DNA from: Macrocystis pyrifera
Taxonomy: Eukaryota > Sar > Phaeophyceae > Laminariales > Laminariaceae
Length of the DNA stretch: 64,000 nt
Assembly (NCBI GenBank): GCA_031763025.1
Contig: JASSKH010000007.1
Coordinates: forward strand, 14,160,080 to 14,224,079
Reading direction: 5' to 3'
The position numbers and the translations under genes were made by a program. This document shows, one piece after another, positions 1 through 11,275 of this stretch; within the stretch, counting starts at the first letter, position 1, and each line of letters begins with the position of its first letter. The notes below the pieces were generated by a model that saw only the letters and a list, made by a program, of their open reading frames with translations, ran no database searches and was not told the origin of the DNA.

Positions 1-280
1 GCTTGGCCGCCGACAGTTGCACCTATCTATGCCGTTCGTCGAAGGCGAGACGCCTCTTTTAGGCGCCGTGCGAAGAGCTGTCTATTGGTTGGCAGTTTGC
101 GGAAGAAGAAAGAAGAAAAGGTTGTTTGGCTGTTCGGCGAAGAAGAAAGAAGAAAGGTTGTTTGGCTGTTCGGCTGTTTCAAAGAAGGGCTGTTTGCGAA
201 GAGCTGTCTATCAGTCGGTCTGTCTACCAAGAGCTAGCAAGTGACAACGACCCCAAAAATCGTAATTATAGTTGTATTTA
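1..280 (-). mobile_element. Terminal fragment of another E unit, head to tail with E1
   Basis: Bases 1-280 match the other end of E1 (about 3860-4115): the same GCTTGGCCGCC start, GTTCGTCGAAGGCGAG, GAAGAGCTGTCTAT and GAGCTAGCAAG. It ends GTTGTATTTA directly against the CAAGGC start of E1. It is cut by the window edge. Confidence 0.6.
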
Positions 281-317
281 CAAGGCTTTCCTTCGGAGTG
301 GGTATTCCGTCGTTTCT

Positions 318-450
318 TGTACAAATACATTTAGTTTGGTTGGCCTTGGGCTATTACCCTAATTGCATTATAGCAAGGCCAACCAAACTAAATGTAACTG
401 CAATGGGGTAATAGCCCAAGACCAACCAAACTAAATGTATTTGTGTAGGA
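318..450. repeat. Foldback near the left end of E1
   Basis: ACATTTAGTTTGGTTGGCC is followed by its inverse GGCCAACCAAACTAAATGT and again ACCAACCAAACTAAATGT, so it can form a hairpin. The equivalent at 45735-45925 in E2 has more copies of the arm. Confidence 0.65.
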
Positions 451-1217
451 AACTGTGAAGGATGTAATAATCACGTGTATTTATGAACGTAATGTGAAAC
501 GTAAGATCGGGTGACGCAAGAGTAAGAATGACATTCGTCTAATAATAAGAATAACATCTTTCATCAGTGCGGGGAGAGAGGAGTGGAGTAGCGCATGGCA
601 TGTTGATGATATACAACATACAGGCTGTTGTTTAAAGGAAGGTTTGGGACAGGAGGGGAAAGCAGCAGTGCCGGCAACGACAACGGTTATGGAAATGTTT
701 TATAGTTGCTGGGCGGCCGCGATTTCGATGTAGCCAGCATATAGGAGTTTGGATGAGGCATGATATGTAAATAGTCTTCCAGGCTGCTGTAGTAACGAGG
801 CGGGAGGCCCAGAATGTGGATCTGTTCGCTGTTGAACCCGTTGGGTATGTGTAGGGAGAAATAATCGTGATTTTGGGAAGTGTGGGAAACAATTTGTTGT
901 CTCTCGTTCGTCCTGGATGGCGACAATCTGCTTGGCGTACTGCTTCGGAATTCCGCGAAGCCCTGGAGCAGGCGAAATGGAAGGGAGTCTTCTTGCGCTT
1001 GATGATGATGTCTCCGTCTTTGATGGTGGAGTCCGTCAGGCGGCAGTTGTAGCACTTGCCACCGACCTGGTCGAAGTAAACATAGGGTGCGCGGGGCGGG
1101 AGTGGCGTGCAGGGAATGGTGGGGGAGGGGGAAGAGGGGGGGGGGGGGGGGGGGGCAGAGTTCATTATTTGTACTGCTCTACAGCGGCACAACAGCAGTA
1201 CGTAATCGCTTGCTATA

Positions 1218-1221
1218 CGAC

Positions 1222-1256
<35 letters not shown>

Positions 1257-1404
1257 GTACGTGCGTTAAACGCAGCAGGAAAAACGGCCAAAATATTTTT
1301 TTAACGTACCAAAACGACCATTTGGGTGCAAAAACGACCAAGAAAAACAGTAATTCGAATACATACGAACAATCAGTGGTTATTGAGGCAGCATTAGCAG
1401 CAAT

Positions 1405-1447
<43 letters not shown>

Positions 1448-2890
1448 ACGCTTTCGAGCAGCGGTTGCGGCAGCATTAGCATCATTAGCAACAGCAAAAG
1501 CAGCAATGGATCGCCGCAGCGTTGGCAGCAGTAGCGGCATAGCAACGATATGATAAAAAAGAAGAAGAAAAGTATGTACCCTGGTATGCCGCGACCGCCA
1601 AAACTGCGGAATTTCATTGGCGAAACAAAAATATGTACACACAAATGACCAGCATGATGTACAACGCAGCAGCAGCACCACAGCAGCAGCATAGCAGCGA
1701 TATGAAAAGAACGAAGCCCAAAACGAGCAAAAGCAGTACGTACGCAAAATGCAGCAGCAAAATGACCAAAACATTATTTTCAGGTACCAAAACGACCATT
1801 TAGGTACACAAACGACCAAGAAAAACAATAATCGAGTACATACGAACATTCAGTGAATATTTCCGCAGCATTAGCATTAGCAGCAGCAGCAGCAGCAGAA
1901 GCAGCAACGGATCGCCGCAACGTTGGCTGCAACAGCAGCATAGCAACGATATGAAAAGAAGGAAGAAAAAAACTATGTACCCTGGTCTGCCGCAATCGCA
2001 AAACCTACGGAATTTCATTGACGATACAGAAATATGTACACAACGCAGCAGCACCACAAAAAAAATCATTGACGATACAGAAATATGTACACACGCACAA
2101 GTGTAATAGACACACAAATCATGCCCAGCATGATGTACGGCAACAACGCAGCAGCGCCACAAAACGACCAAGAAACACAATTATTCGAGTACATACGAAC
2201 GTTCAGTGAAATTGCGGCAGCACTACTAGCAGCAACAGTAGCAGCAGCAGCAGCAGCATAGCAACGATATGAATAGGAAGAAAAAAAGTATGTACCCCGA
2301 GTCCGTCCGAAAAGAACCAAGCTAAATACGAGAAAAAGTAGTTCGTACGCAAAATGCAGGAGCAAAACGACCAACATATATATATCTTTTTTACGTATCA
2401 AAAAAACCATTTGGGTACAAAAAGGGCCAACAAAAACAATAATCCGCGTTGGCAGCAGCATAGCAACGATATGAAAATAAGGAAGAAAAAAACTATGTAT
2501 CCTGGTATGCCGCGATCGCAAAACCTACGGAAATTCATTGACAATACAGAAAAATGTACACACACAAGTGCGGCATGATGTACGGCAACAACACAGCAGC
2601 ACCACAGCAGCAGCAAGCAGCAGCATAGCAACGATATGAAAAAAACCAAGCCACAAACGAGAAAAAGCAGCACGTACATGCAAAATGCAGGAGCAAAACG
2701 ACAATTTTTTTTTTTCACGTATCAAAAGAACCATTTGGGTACAAAAACGACCAAGCTGCAAGAAAAACAGTAATCCGAGCACATACGAACATTCAGTGGA
2801 TATTGCGGCAGCATTAGCAGCAGCAGCAGCAGTAGCAGAAGCAGCTACAGCATTAGCAGCAGCAGAAGCTGCAACGAATCGCCGCAGCGT

Positions 2891-2925
<35 letters not shown>

Positions 2926-3160
2926 CAACGATATGAACATAAGGAAGAAAAAAAACATGTACCCTGGTATGCCGCCATCGCAAAACCTACGGAATTGTAT
3001 GGACGATCCGAAAATATGTACACTTCCAGCATGATGCACGGCCACAACGCAGCAGTGCTACAGCAGCAGCAAGTGCGCAGGAGCAGCAGGTGCACAGCAG
3101 CAGCAGCACTCATGGCGTGGCGCTGACAGCAGCAGCAGCAGCAGCAGCAGCAGCCGAAAA
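1218..3160. repeat. E1 internal tandem array with (CAG)n tracts
   Basis: Units of roughly 400-500 bp repeat: TATGTACCCTGGTATGCC recurs near 1574, 1975, 2495 and 2957 (a variant at 2290), each followed by GCAAAACCTACGGAATTTC-like sequence, TACAGAAATATGTACAC, a GCA-rich run, then AGCAACGATATGAA. Pure CAG/GCA tracts lie at 1218-1257 and 1399-1446. The Cys-, Leu- or Ala-run ORFs here are artefacts of this repeat. Confidence 0.75.
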
Positions 3161-4118
3161 CGAGCAAAGGGGTACGTAGGGTCACCAAAACATGTACACG
3201 CAGAAATCGTGTGCACCGAAAATGCACCACAGTAGCAGCAGCACTCACGTCGTTCGGTGCAGCGGTGACGGCGACAGCTGAATCCTCCGTTCCTTCGTTC
3301 ACGTCCCGCAAACAGTTGTGCATGTGCGCGTTCGCGTGCACTGTGTAAGAGGAGCCGACGCAACGCACGAAGGGGAAAGAACGAGCATGGATGAGTCCAA
3401 AAAATAATAAACGCTTTGAGGTAGGTTTGTATGCAAAAAGGCAACTGAAAACCCTAAAAAAACGTACTGGCAACAGAGAGCATTCAACAATAGACCCAAG
3501 ACACTCACCACTGTCAGCAGTCTCGAGGGAGTACGAGACAGTCCCTTCCTTGATCGGGCGAGCACAGAACTCGCAGTCGGTTGCCCAGTACAGGATGATC
3601 CCGCCACCAGCGCACGTGAGATCCTTGCAGGTGGCGAAGGCCACGTTTTTGCCACCAGGCGCGGAGTTCTTGACCAAGTGCTGGTCCGTGCACCGGTCGC
3701 AAAAAACAGCCGGCACCAGGTCGGTCTTTGTCGTTGCCGCTCTCTTGCCAGAGGGCTAGGACCACGCGCCTCTCGACGAGGGGGAGGTGAGCTTAGAGGG
3801 CGTGGAGAAGAGAGAGGCGGGGGTTGTAGCACCAGCAGGTTCGCCACCGACAGCAGCAGCTTGGCCGCCTACAGCTGCACCTATGCCGTTCGTCGAAGGC
3901 GAGGCGCCTCTTTTAGGCGCCGTGCGAAGAGCTGTCTATTGGTTGGCAGTTTGTGAAGAAGAAAGAAGAACGGTTAACTTGTTTGGCTGTTTGGCTGTTC
4001 GACTGTTTCAAAGAAGAAGGGCTGTTTGCGAAGAGCTGTCTATCAGTTGGTCTGTTTGCCAAGAGCTAGCAAGCGACACCGACCCCGAAAATCGTAAAAA
4101 TAGTTGTATTTATATATG

Positions 4119-5279
4119 ATAAACAAACCATCGTGCCCCCCCCGCAGGGGATCTGGCAGGCACGTGAACAAAACGAACTGGAAAAAAAAAGGAAAAAAAA
4201 GGAAAAAAAACCACCACTATTAATAGTCGTCGTCAACAGAGTGAGACTAAGAACCACAACAAGGGAAAATAACAGGTAAACCAAACAAAGCACGAATCAT
4301 CCTCCAGGTAGCGGCAGCAGTTTATGGTACGAGTAGCACAGCCAGGGTCTCCCTGCTGGTCCACCTGGTACCTTGCTACCCTGTGCAGTTCGATCGCACA
4401 GCAAGCGGAGATCCCATTTTTTTTGCCGTAAATACGCGAAAGAAGTCCACACGACGTGAGACATCGAACGGAGAAAAACTGGGGTTTGTGGAGAGGTATT
4501 GAATCATTGGCATGCTTGGACAGAAGGAATGGGCAAGTGGGTCACAGAATTGATGACGGTTGTAGGGAAGACAGAGGCTGGGAAGGGTTTAAAACAGAGA
4601 GGAAGAAGACCACCAGTACGTACTGCGGTACTCTACTGATCTGGTGGGTGTGTACGGTGTACGGCCCCGTTTCAACGAAGGATAGTTTCAAATCGAATAA
4701 ATTTCAAATCGACTTTTTTCTACGAATCTAATCGATTTCAAAATCGATTAGGTGGAAAAATTGTGCTTTGTTTGGTTTATGTTAAGGTCCCGGGTTGCGG
4801 GACACTTTGTATCCCTGGACAGGTCTGCCTTTTAAGTCGGTAAACATTTTGCACTGACATGTGTTGTTTGCTTAGCTATAGAAGAAGAGCAGTTTTTATT
4901 CCTTTCGTGCACGCGGAGACTGAGACCAAGCTCGTGCTCCTCTGGAAAACCCCTAGTTTTCCATCTAAGATACGCCTTCCAAGTACTACAAATACGTTCC
5001 CAGTGACTGAACCCAGGTAGTTACCGGACTTTCAATCTCATACAAGACCATATCTTAACATTTCTATCGCGAAACCACGTATCCAGCGTATCCCTATCGA
5101 AATTTAGTGAGATCGTTATACGCAGCATCTTACACAACACACGGCTGACAAGCGCTGATGAGAGCATGTGAGAGCGACGGCGTGCATCGTCGCGTGCGCG
5201 CTTGTTCGAAATATTAGAGATAAATCAATGCGCTACTCAATCTAACTTTGTAGTCCTATGGTTTGACCTAAATACTTGC
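4119..5279. other. Non-coding interval right of E1
   Basis: No convincing gene. It contains a TATTAATA site at 4218-4225 and a perfect small hairpin near 4728-4751 (TCTAATCGATTT and inverse). ORFs here are short and unconserved in appearance. Confidence 0.5.
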
Positions 5280-7150
5280 ACACGTAACACTTGACGTTTT
5301 ATGTTATTCTTATTAATAGGCGCTAACAGCGAAAAAATACGGTAACATTACGCTACTGCGTCAACTACTTTCTGGATGTTGTTATAGTAATAGTAACATA
5401 GTGAGTGTTATTAATAGTTAGTGAAGTGTTACGATATTGGCGGGCGATCGCGTAACATTATATATAGTATGTTAGAGTGTTACCTAGATCCCGTACTGAC
5501 CGCAGTATATTCGGTACGGTGTTAGGGTATGCAGCCCATAGCGAGGAACACTATGTTAGCGTGTTAGCGGAATTCCTTGTGTCTATCGTAACACACGTCG
5601 CATGGATAACGTGCATGGTCAATTAAACGTTAACACTATGTTACCGTGTTATTAATAGCGACATCAGCCCGTAGCGAGTAACGTTAAGTTAGTGTGTCAG
5701 CGGGATCATTACTTGCTACCGTAACACCCTTTAGACGGATATCGTACACGGCTAAATAAACCCGTACACGGCCAAATAGTGGCTATCGTAACGCACGTTA
5801 GAGGGATGACGTACTGTATATCATATATATGGTCAATACAACGTTAACAGTATGTTATCGTATCAGCCGCAGCAGCAGTCTGCATCGAGCGACATTTTGA
5901 GAGGGTGTCAACGGAAGTCTTGCTACCATATAACATATGATATGTCAAACAGATAACGTATACATGATCTAGCATTAACTCAATGTGTTCACTCGTATGC
6001 AATGCACGTAGTGGCACAAGCTAGCAGATAACGTACACCTCCCATCTAACACCAACAACAATATGTTGTTACTGCTGTCGTGTTAGCTCGAACGTGCGAG
6101 TGTGCAGATTATGCTATAGGTGGATAACGTATTGCTGTGTTGTAGATGTGGATAACGTACTGGCGGGGTTTCCAGAATAAATGAGCGTTTTTGCGGGATC
6201 TCTCCTGAATATCCTCTGTTTTGGGGTTTGAAAATATGGGGGCGTTTTTTTTTGGGGACATCATGATATCCTCCTCCCCAGGGATATTTTTGTAGGTATC
6301 CTCTACCGGGATGTCGGCGAAATTCGATAACGCGGCTACGTGAAGTTACTCCGCCACGCCGCTTTACCACTATTAATAACACAGGCAGGTAACACACGTT
6401 AGATCTCCGGGATATCCAAAGGGTAATGTACTATAGTAACATTACGTTGGAACGACTTCGGCCCCAACGGTAATTCAGTAACCCGGATTGATTTTTATGG
6501 TAACACGGTAACGGAATGTTACCATCAAATCTTTCCTGGCGGTAACACCTTCACAAAATAATGTTCTATTTTAGAGAATCTTCCTTATTTAGGCTAACAT
6601 CCTAACATGATGTTACCTATGGGCCGGCTAAGACTGTAACGTATCTAACGTACTACTTTATCCGAACCTGAGGCAATCAGATGGGAGGTCCAGGTAATGT
6701 AGTCTTAGTGTGCTATCTGTAACACAGTGTTCTGTGTTATTAGTAGTGCTGGCACACATGATAAAACGCTATGTTAGGGTGTTGTGCATACCCTCCTCCT
6801 AAGGGTAACACTATGTTAGTGTGTTACGTCTACCGCTGCGTCGACAGTAACATTATGTTATCGTGCTAGTACATATGTGGATATCGATTGGCATGTTAGA
6901 GTGATAACGTACATGTTTGGTCAAAGCCTAACACTGTGCTGTGTACATTGTTAGTTCAAGGACTGATTACGGCATAACACAATGTTACTGTATCAGGGCT
7001 GGAGGAGATCGAGCAGCAACATGCACGCTCCTGGATTTCCAGTGAGCACTGTGTGACCGCGTTACTGTGATCGCTCCTCCAGTGCCAACGCTATGTTCGT
7101 ACGCTACCACGTTCCTCTGTTAGACCCCATAACGTAGATAAGCGTTATCG
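5280..7150. repeat. ~1.9-kb field of degenerate TAACA...TGTTA palindromes
   Basis: Dozens of short near-palindromes of the form TAACACTATGTTA, TAACATTATGTTA and GTAACACAATGTTAC recur at irregular spacing, often followed by GTGTTAG. No long ORF and no conserved protein. It may be an old satellite or a pile-up of small elements. Confidence 0.6.
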
Positions 7151-8255
7151 GAGTGTTACGTTATCCGAGGTGTGAATATTTCGAACAATGCAGTCCGGGG
7201 TTCAAGTCCCGCCAGACGTCGTATTTCCGCTTTTTCTTCTGCCGTGCGCTGGTGGGTAAAAAAGGGAAGTCAAGTGGAGAAAACCACGCTAAAAGAAAGA
7301 ACACCACAGAGTCGAAAGTGGAGTGCATCACTTGAGTAAAAAAACGCACGACTATTAATAGGGAGGGGGACGGAAGAACCAGGCGCTGATTAGGGGCTTG
7401 ATCAACCCTGGGGGATGTTATCGGCGGGAGGCCGTATCGAGCCCTAAGGTATAAACACTTCTTTTGTTCGTTTACAAAATGTTAAACCACTTCTGAGATA
7501 CCAGGTACTTATTAATAATAATAGTCAGGGCTGACTAAGTAGCTCACTTATTAATAGTGGTTTATTGCTACAGCAATCAGTAGTATCAATAGTATTCGAA
7601 CAGCGCTGCCTCCAACCGTTTTTGCTTTTTTTGGCGACGCAGACTATTGATAGGAAAACTCCAAAGAGCTGTACGTGCAACGAACGAACGCCGGTGATAA
7701 ATACAAGCGCTTGCTTGTGCACGTCACACGGTAATGTGTACCAGGTATAGGATATATATATAGACAAGGCGCTTCGCTCCGCGGGCGGCCTACGCCGCCC
7801 GCTACGCTCGCTCAGGATGGAAACATCAAATTATGCGAAGCGGACACAGGTCCATGATTGAATATTGTTTTTTTTATGGCCCCTGCAGTTAGCTGCAAAC
7901 TGGCGACTTGATAATGCCAAGAGTCCCGCCGCCATGCTTCAGCAGAAAACAGGTCGGACGCCACATATGCTTCGCGTCGCGGGCGGTTTTCCGCTACGCT
8001 CGCTCACACGTCGTACATACGTACATACCCCAGGTAGGGTACTTATTTTCTTCTTTCGATATATGCTCTGTGTCTGTGTACTCGTATGTACTGAAAGATA
8101 AAGCACTGAACGGCACAGCAACACAGCAAAAACAACGAAAATGAAACCGAAAAATTCTAAAAGAAAAAATTCCTGTCCCCTTTCGTGTAATAATTTACTA
8201 CCTGAGTGGAAACCTTACACCCGTCAACAAAAAAAAATGAAAAAAAAAAAAAATC
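7151..8255. other. Non-coding interval with several TATTAATA sites
   Basis: TATTAATA occurs at 7353, 7510 and 7549. The stretch 7675-7745 (CGAACGCCGGTGATAAATAC, CTTGCTTGTGCACGTCAC) resembles part of the duplicated repeat at 8981-9412. A tRNA-like GGTTCAAGTCCC near 7199 does not fold into a tRNA. Confidence 0.4.
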
Positions 8256-8438
8256 TTACAGCAGAGCTTCTCTCTCAGCCTCGTACGCCGCCCGCCCCTC
8301 TCGCGACCATCTCGCCACCGATTCAGTCCGGGTAAAGCTTCCCTCCCTCTCTTCCACAGTGAGCCCCGACGCCCGCCTCGCGTGAAGCCCGGTGCTCACC
8401 GTGGACCTCGACACAAGCTCGACAATGTTGGTGCTCAT
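8256..8438 (-). CDS. Possible terminal exon or 60-residue ORF, unknown
   Basis: Reads MSTNIVELVSRSTVSTG to a stop after AAYEAEREALL. The composition (Ser/Thr/Glu/Arg-rich, no low complexity) looks protein-like and differs from the neighbouring non-coding DNA. No family was recognised and no upstream exon found, so it may be chance. Confidence 0.25.
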   Translation of the reverse strand: MSTNIVELVSRSTVSTGLHARRASGLTVEEREGSFTRTESVARWSREGRAAYEAEREALL

Positions 8439-8980
8439 TCGGGGTACCTCCCTCTTGTGACTCTCACCCCGGTCGCAAAAATAAGCACCGCTTGAGTATT
8501 ATCTTACAATCCCGAACGACCCTTAAATACTCGTACGTACTCTATCCAAAATCACAAATGGAAGCCAGACAGAGCCTATTGATGCATCCCTCGTGTCTCG
8601 AGGCACACGCGACGCCTAGGCACGAAAGCGGCGACCGCGCTCCTCGCAACTCCCCCTCTACTCGCCAGCATCCGCTGACACCCGCGACGGTGCCGGGTTC
8701 GCCCGCGCAACCGTGCTCGGAGTACACGCACGCACACGAAACGAAAGAAGAAAAAAGGAGAGAAGGGCTGAAAGTACGACGGGAAATGGAGAAAACAAAG
8801 ACTCGCTGGAACGGTCCGGCAAGTAACGAACGGAGGCGATTCCCAAGTGGGAGCTCTGAGAGGCCAGGGATGTACCAACCGAGCACGCTCAGAGATCGAG
8901 ATCTAAGTAAGTATATCTATGTGGCTAAATCACACCTACGTGGTCCCAGGCATACCATACGTCACCGGTCCCACAAGATT

Positions 8981-9412
8981 TTAGAGGGGGTCGCAAGCTC
9001 TGGAATACTGGGCCGTTTCGGTTCCACGATAGCTACCACGACAGCCCCAGGCCATGCCGAACACCCCCCGGCTGGCTGTCCCCTTTCTCGTTCGAGATGT
9101 GTGCGGCGAACCAGCGCGTACAGGAGCGCTTGCATACGTCACTGGTGATGTACACGAGAATATGTGGCTACTGCTCTGTACGTAAACATGACCCGTCAAA
9201 ATATCCCGCATTAATTTAGTGAGGGGTCCATAACTCCTGGACTGGAACACTTGGCCGTGTCGGCTCTATGATAGCTGCCATGATTAAGATAGCCCTTGCC
9301 CATGCCGACATATTCCAGCTTTTCCTGGACCGCCCGAGGCGTTTGCGGCGAACGAGCGCCGGCGATGTATATACGGGCTTGCTTGAGTCATCACCAGTGA
9401 CGTACACTCAAG
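8981..9412. repeat. Direct duplication of a ~180-bp segment
   Basis: 8981-9153 and 9216-9412 are related in the same orientation (GGCCGTTTCGGTTCCACGAT versus GGCCGTGTCGGCTCTATGAT; GTGTGCGGCGAACCAGCGCG versus GTTTGCGGCGAACGAGCGCC). Both end in GTCAC/GTGACG then GTACAC. Confidence 0.6.
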
Positions 9413-11275
9413 ATACACCACCGGTGATACATACCAGGTATTTACCGTTACTTTATTGCTATTGTTGTGGCGATTGACCTGGGCTAACTATTAATAGCAG
9501 AACGGGGGATGTCAATGGTTCTCCAACGTTAAGTTGTCCGAGCGTGTGTTAGGGCTCCAGCCAGTGGGCTGGGCGTGGGGACTCTCGGTTTCTGGCAGTG
9601 CGATAGAGAACGAGAATAAGCGGCCGGTGTCGCGGCGGCTCTCGTACCACGCCAGTGGAGCCCCCCCCCTGACGTGGCAGAGAATAATGATACTATAGTA
9701 ACATAACAATTCGAAGGACAAACAACTAAACTATCGAAACCATCATACAACTAACAGCAGCAGTACAGCAGCAGTATCGCTGTTAGCTACGATATCCGTG
9801 TCACATTCGAGGTGAGATGCGTCATGACACAACTGACACGGAACATAGTCGGGGCTTGCACGTCCACAAAGATATTAATTTATTATTATAGCAGCACACC
9901 GCGGGTCTATTTGTTCCACAGATTCCGTGGGGAAATAAATGTTCAAATCGGCAAATGTGTGACTTGTTACACCTGACACTGCTGATTGCCGTGGTACGAG
10001 TGCTATTTTAATAGTCATCGCTGATGTGCACGTCCTTTGGCAACAAGGACGGAAGGGAGGCGTCTTCTGGGCGCCGTTTGGAGTCAGTGGCCAGCCCAGC
10101 CACACTTGAGTCACACACAGGTTGGTACAACAAGCAGTACATGGTCAATCCATCTCAACGCATGTGCACCGGAGCAGGTACGAAATACGACAATCAGCAG
10201 CAGCAGCAGTCGACAGCAAGTAGAAGTACCTGAATACATTCGCATTCCAAAGCAAACACAACGAAAGAGCAGACCGAGGGTGCCTGAGTAGCACACAAGC
10301 AAGGCCCTGGCGTCAACGTCTCACAAAACAGGGTCCGACTGAGCATGCACGTACGCATAATGTTGTACTTGTATTATTATGTGATGTGCTCACCGTTTCT
10401 TCCATGTGCCCCATGCTCGTTCTTCGTGCAGGCTGTGTGCTCCTCCCCGACTTGAACCCCTTTCTTTCGGGCTCCTTTCGGCCGCGGCTAGGCCGCCGTC
10501 AAAGCTTCCTCTGGTTTTGTGGGCTGTCCAGCTGTAGCGGGCTTTTACCCCCAGTGTGGGCCTGTCTGGAAAGTAGATATCGTCCTGTTTCTACCCTCTG
10601 GTACAGGTATAATAGCATCCAGGGAAGTCACCGTGTATGCACCGGTATGCACCCTTCGTGAGGGACGTGTCGATCGGTGTACGGCTGTACGTAGAATGCG
10701 CTGCTTGTGTGAGAATACGGCAGCAGCAGCAGCAGAAACTTCGGCCTATTTTTCATGAGTCGGGAGAACTCTCGCAGCTCCAACAACAGCCGACGCACAT
10801 GTGAGAGCCAGTGTAGATTTCAAAAATCAAAAACAGCCGTCGTAGACCACGGTGCCTGCCACAATGCCCTATTCTGTTTTCGTCGCATAATTTTATTTTC
10901 CGATTTTTGGCCATTTTCCTCGTTTTTTCGTTTTTTTTTTTGCCTTTTGTTTTTCGGGTTCGAAGTTTTAGAACCTTCTCCCGAGCGTTGGTTCCAAATG
11001 TTCGAATTTTCATTTCAGTTACCTGTTGTTGCCTGGTGTTGGGTGCTGCTGCTGTCCTACACGCGGCACCGCACCCCGACATTTGAGCAGTTTGAGTCCT
11101 TGCAACGCACCATCTGCACAAGGACGCCAAGACTTCCTCTGAGAAGAAACAGACTTGCGAGCCAAGGACACACAAGCAAGCACGAGGGTGAGAGAGAGAC
11201 GAGGCGCGAGGAGGGCAGCAGAGAGGGACAGAGATATCGAACAAAGAGATAAGTGACAGGAAACACGCCAACAAC
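9413..11275. other. Upstream region of the KH gene
   Basis: No gene recognised. It holds a TATTAATA at 9489, a short (CAG)n near 10195 and at 10719, and a T-rich stretch at 10905-10970. The promoter and 5' UTR of the KH gene probably lie in the last part, which turns purine-rich (GAGAGAGACGAGG) just before the ATG. No TATA box could be assigned. Confidence 0.4.

Larger units (their letters stand above)
281..4118 (-). mobile_element. E element copy 1 (E1), ~3.84 kb, unclassified, degenerate
   Basis: Matched in inverted orientation by 41938-45967. The left end is CAAGGCTTTCCTTCGGAG next to a foldback; the right end is GTTGTATTTATATA in TA-rich flank. It carries a decayed spliced gene on the minus strand. 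The 5' exon (~3509-3890) has an Ala/Pro/Ser/Thr-rich N-terminus, then FCDRC, CKDLTC and [12 protein letters not shown] second exon (~960-1080) has CYNC and PFHFAC (C-x2-C...H-x2-C). The third region (~690-880) reads [20 protein letters not shown]. The ~2.3 kb between is repeats rich in (CAG)n. Damage relative to E2: a TAG at the WSSPSG position, a 2-nt insertion after HPNSY and a TAA in the QQLYN stretch. No transposase or reverse transcriptase was recognised, so mobility is inferred from repetition. Confidence 0.6.

Noticed and set aside
632-3847. Many long ORFs rich in Cys, Ala or Leu runs in E1 (and 42.3-45.5 kb in E2)
   Set aside because: They are translations of (CAG)n and its tandem array; only the zinc-finger blocks look like real coding sequence.
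281-4118. E1 as an LTR retrotransposon
   Set aside because: The flanking repeats are a tandem-unit arrangement, and no reverse transcriptase, integrase, primer-binding site or polypurine tract was seen.
7150-7245. Possible tRNA gene around GGTTCAAGTCCC
   Set aside because: The T-arm pairs only about 3 bp and no D-arm or acceptor stem fits. Similar B-box-like motifs near 31425 and 51935 also fail, though a SINE origin remains possible.
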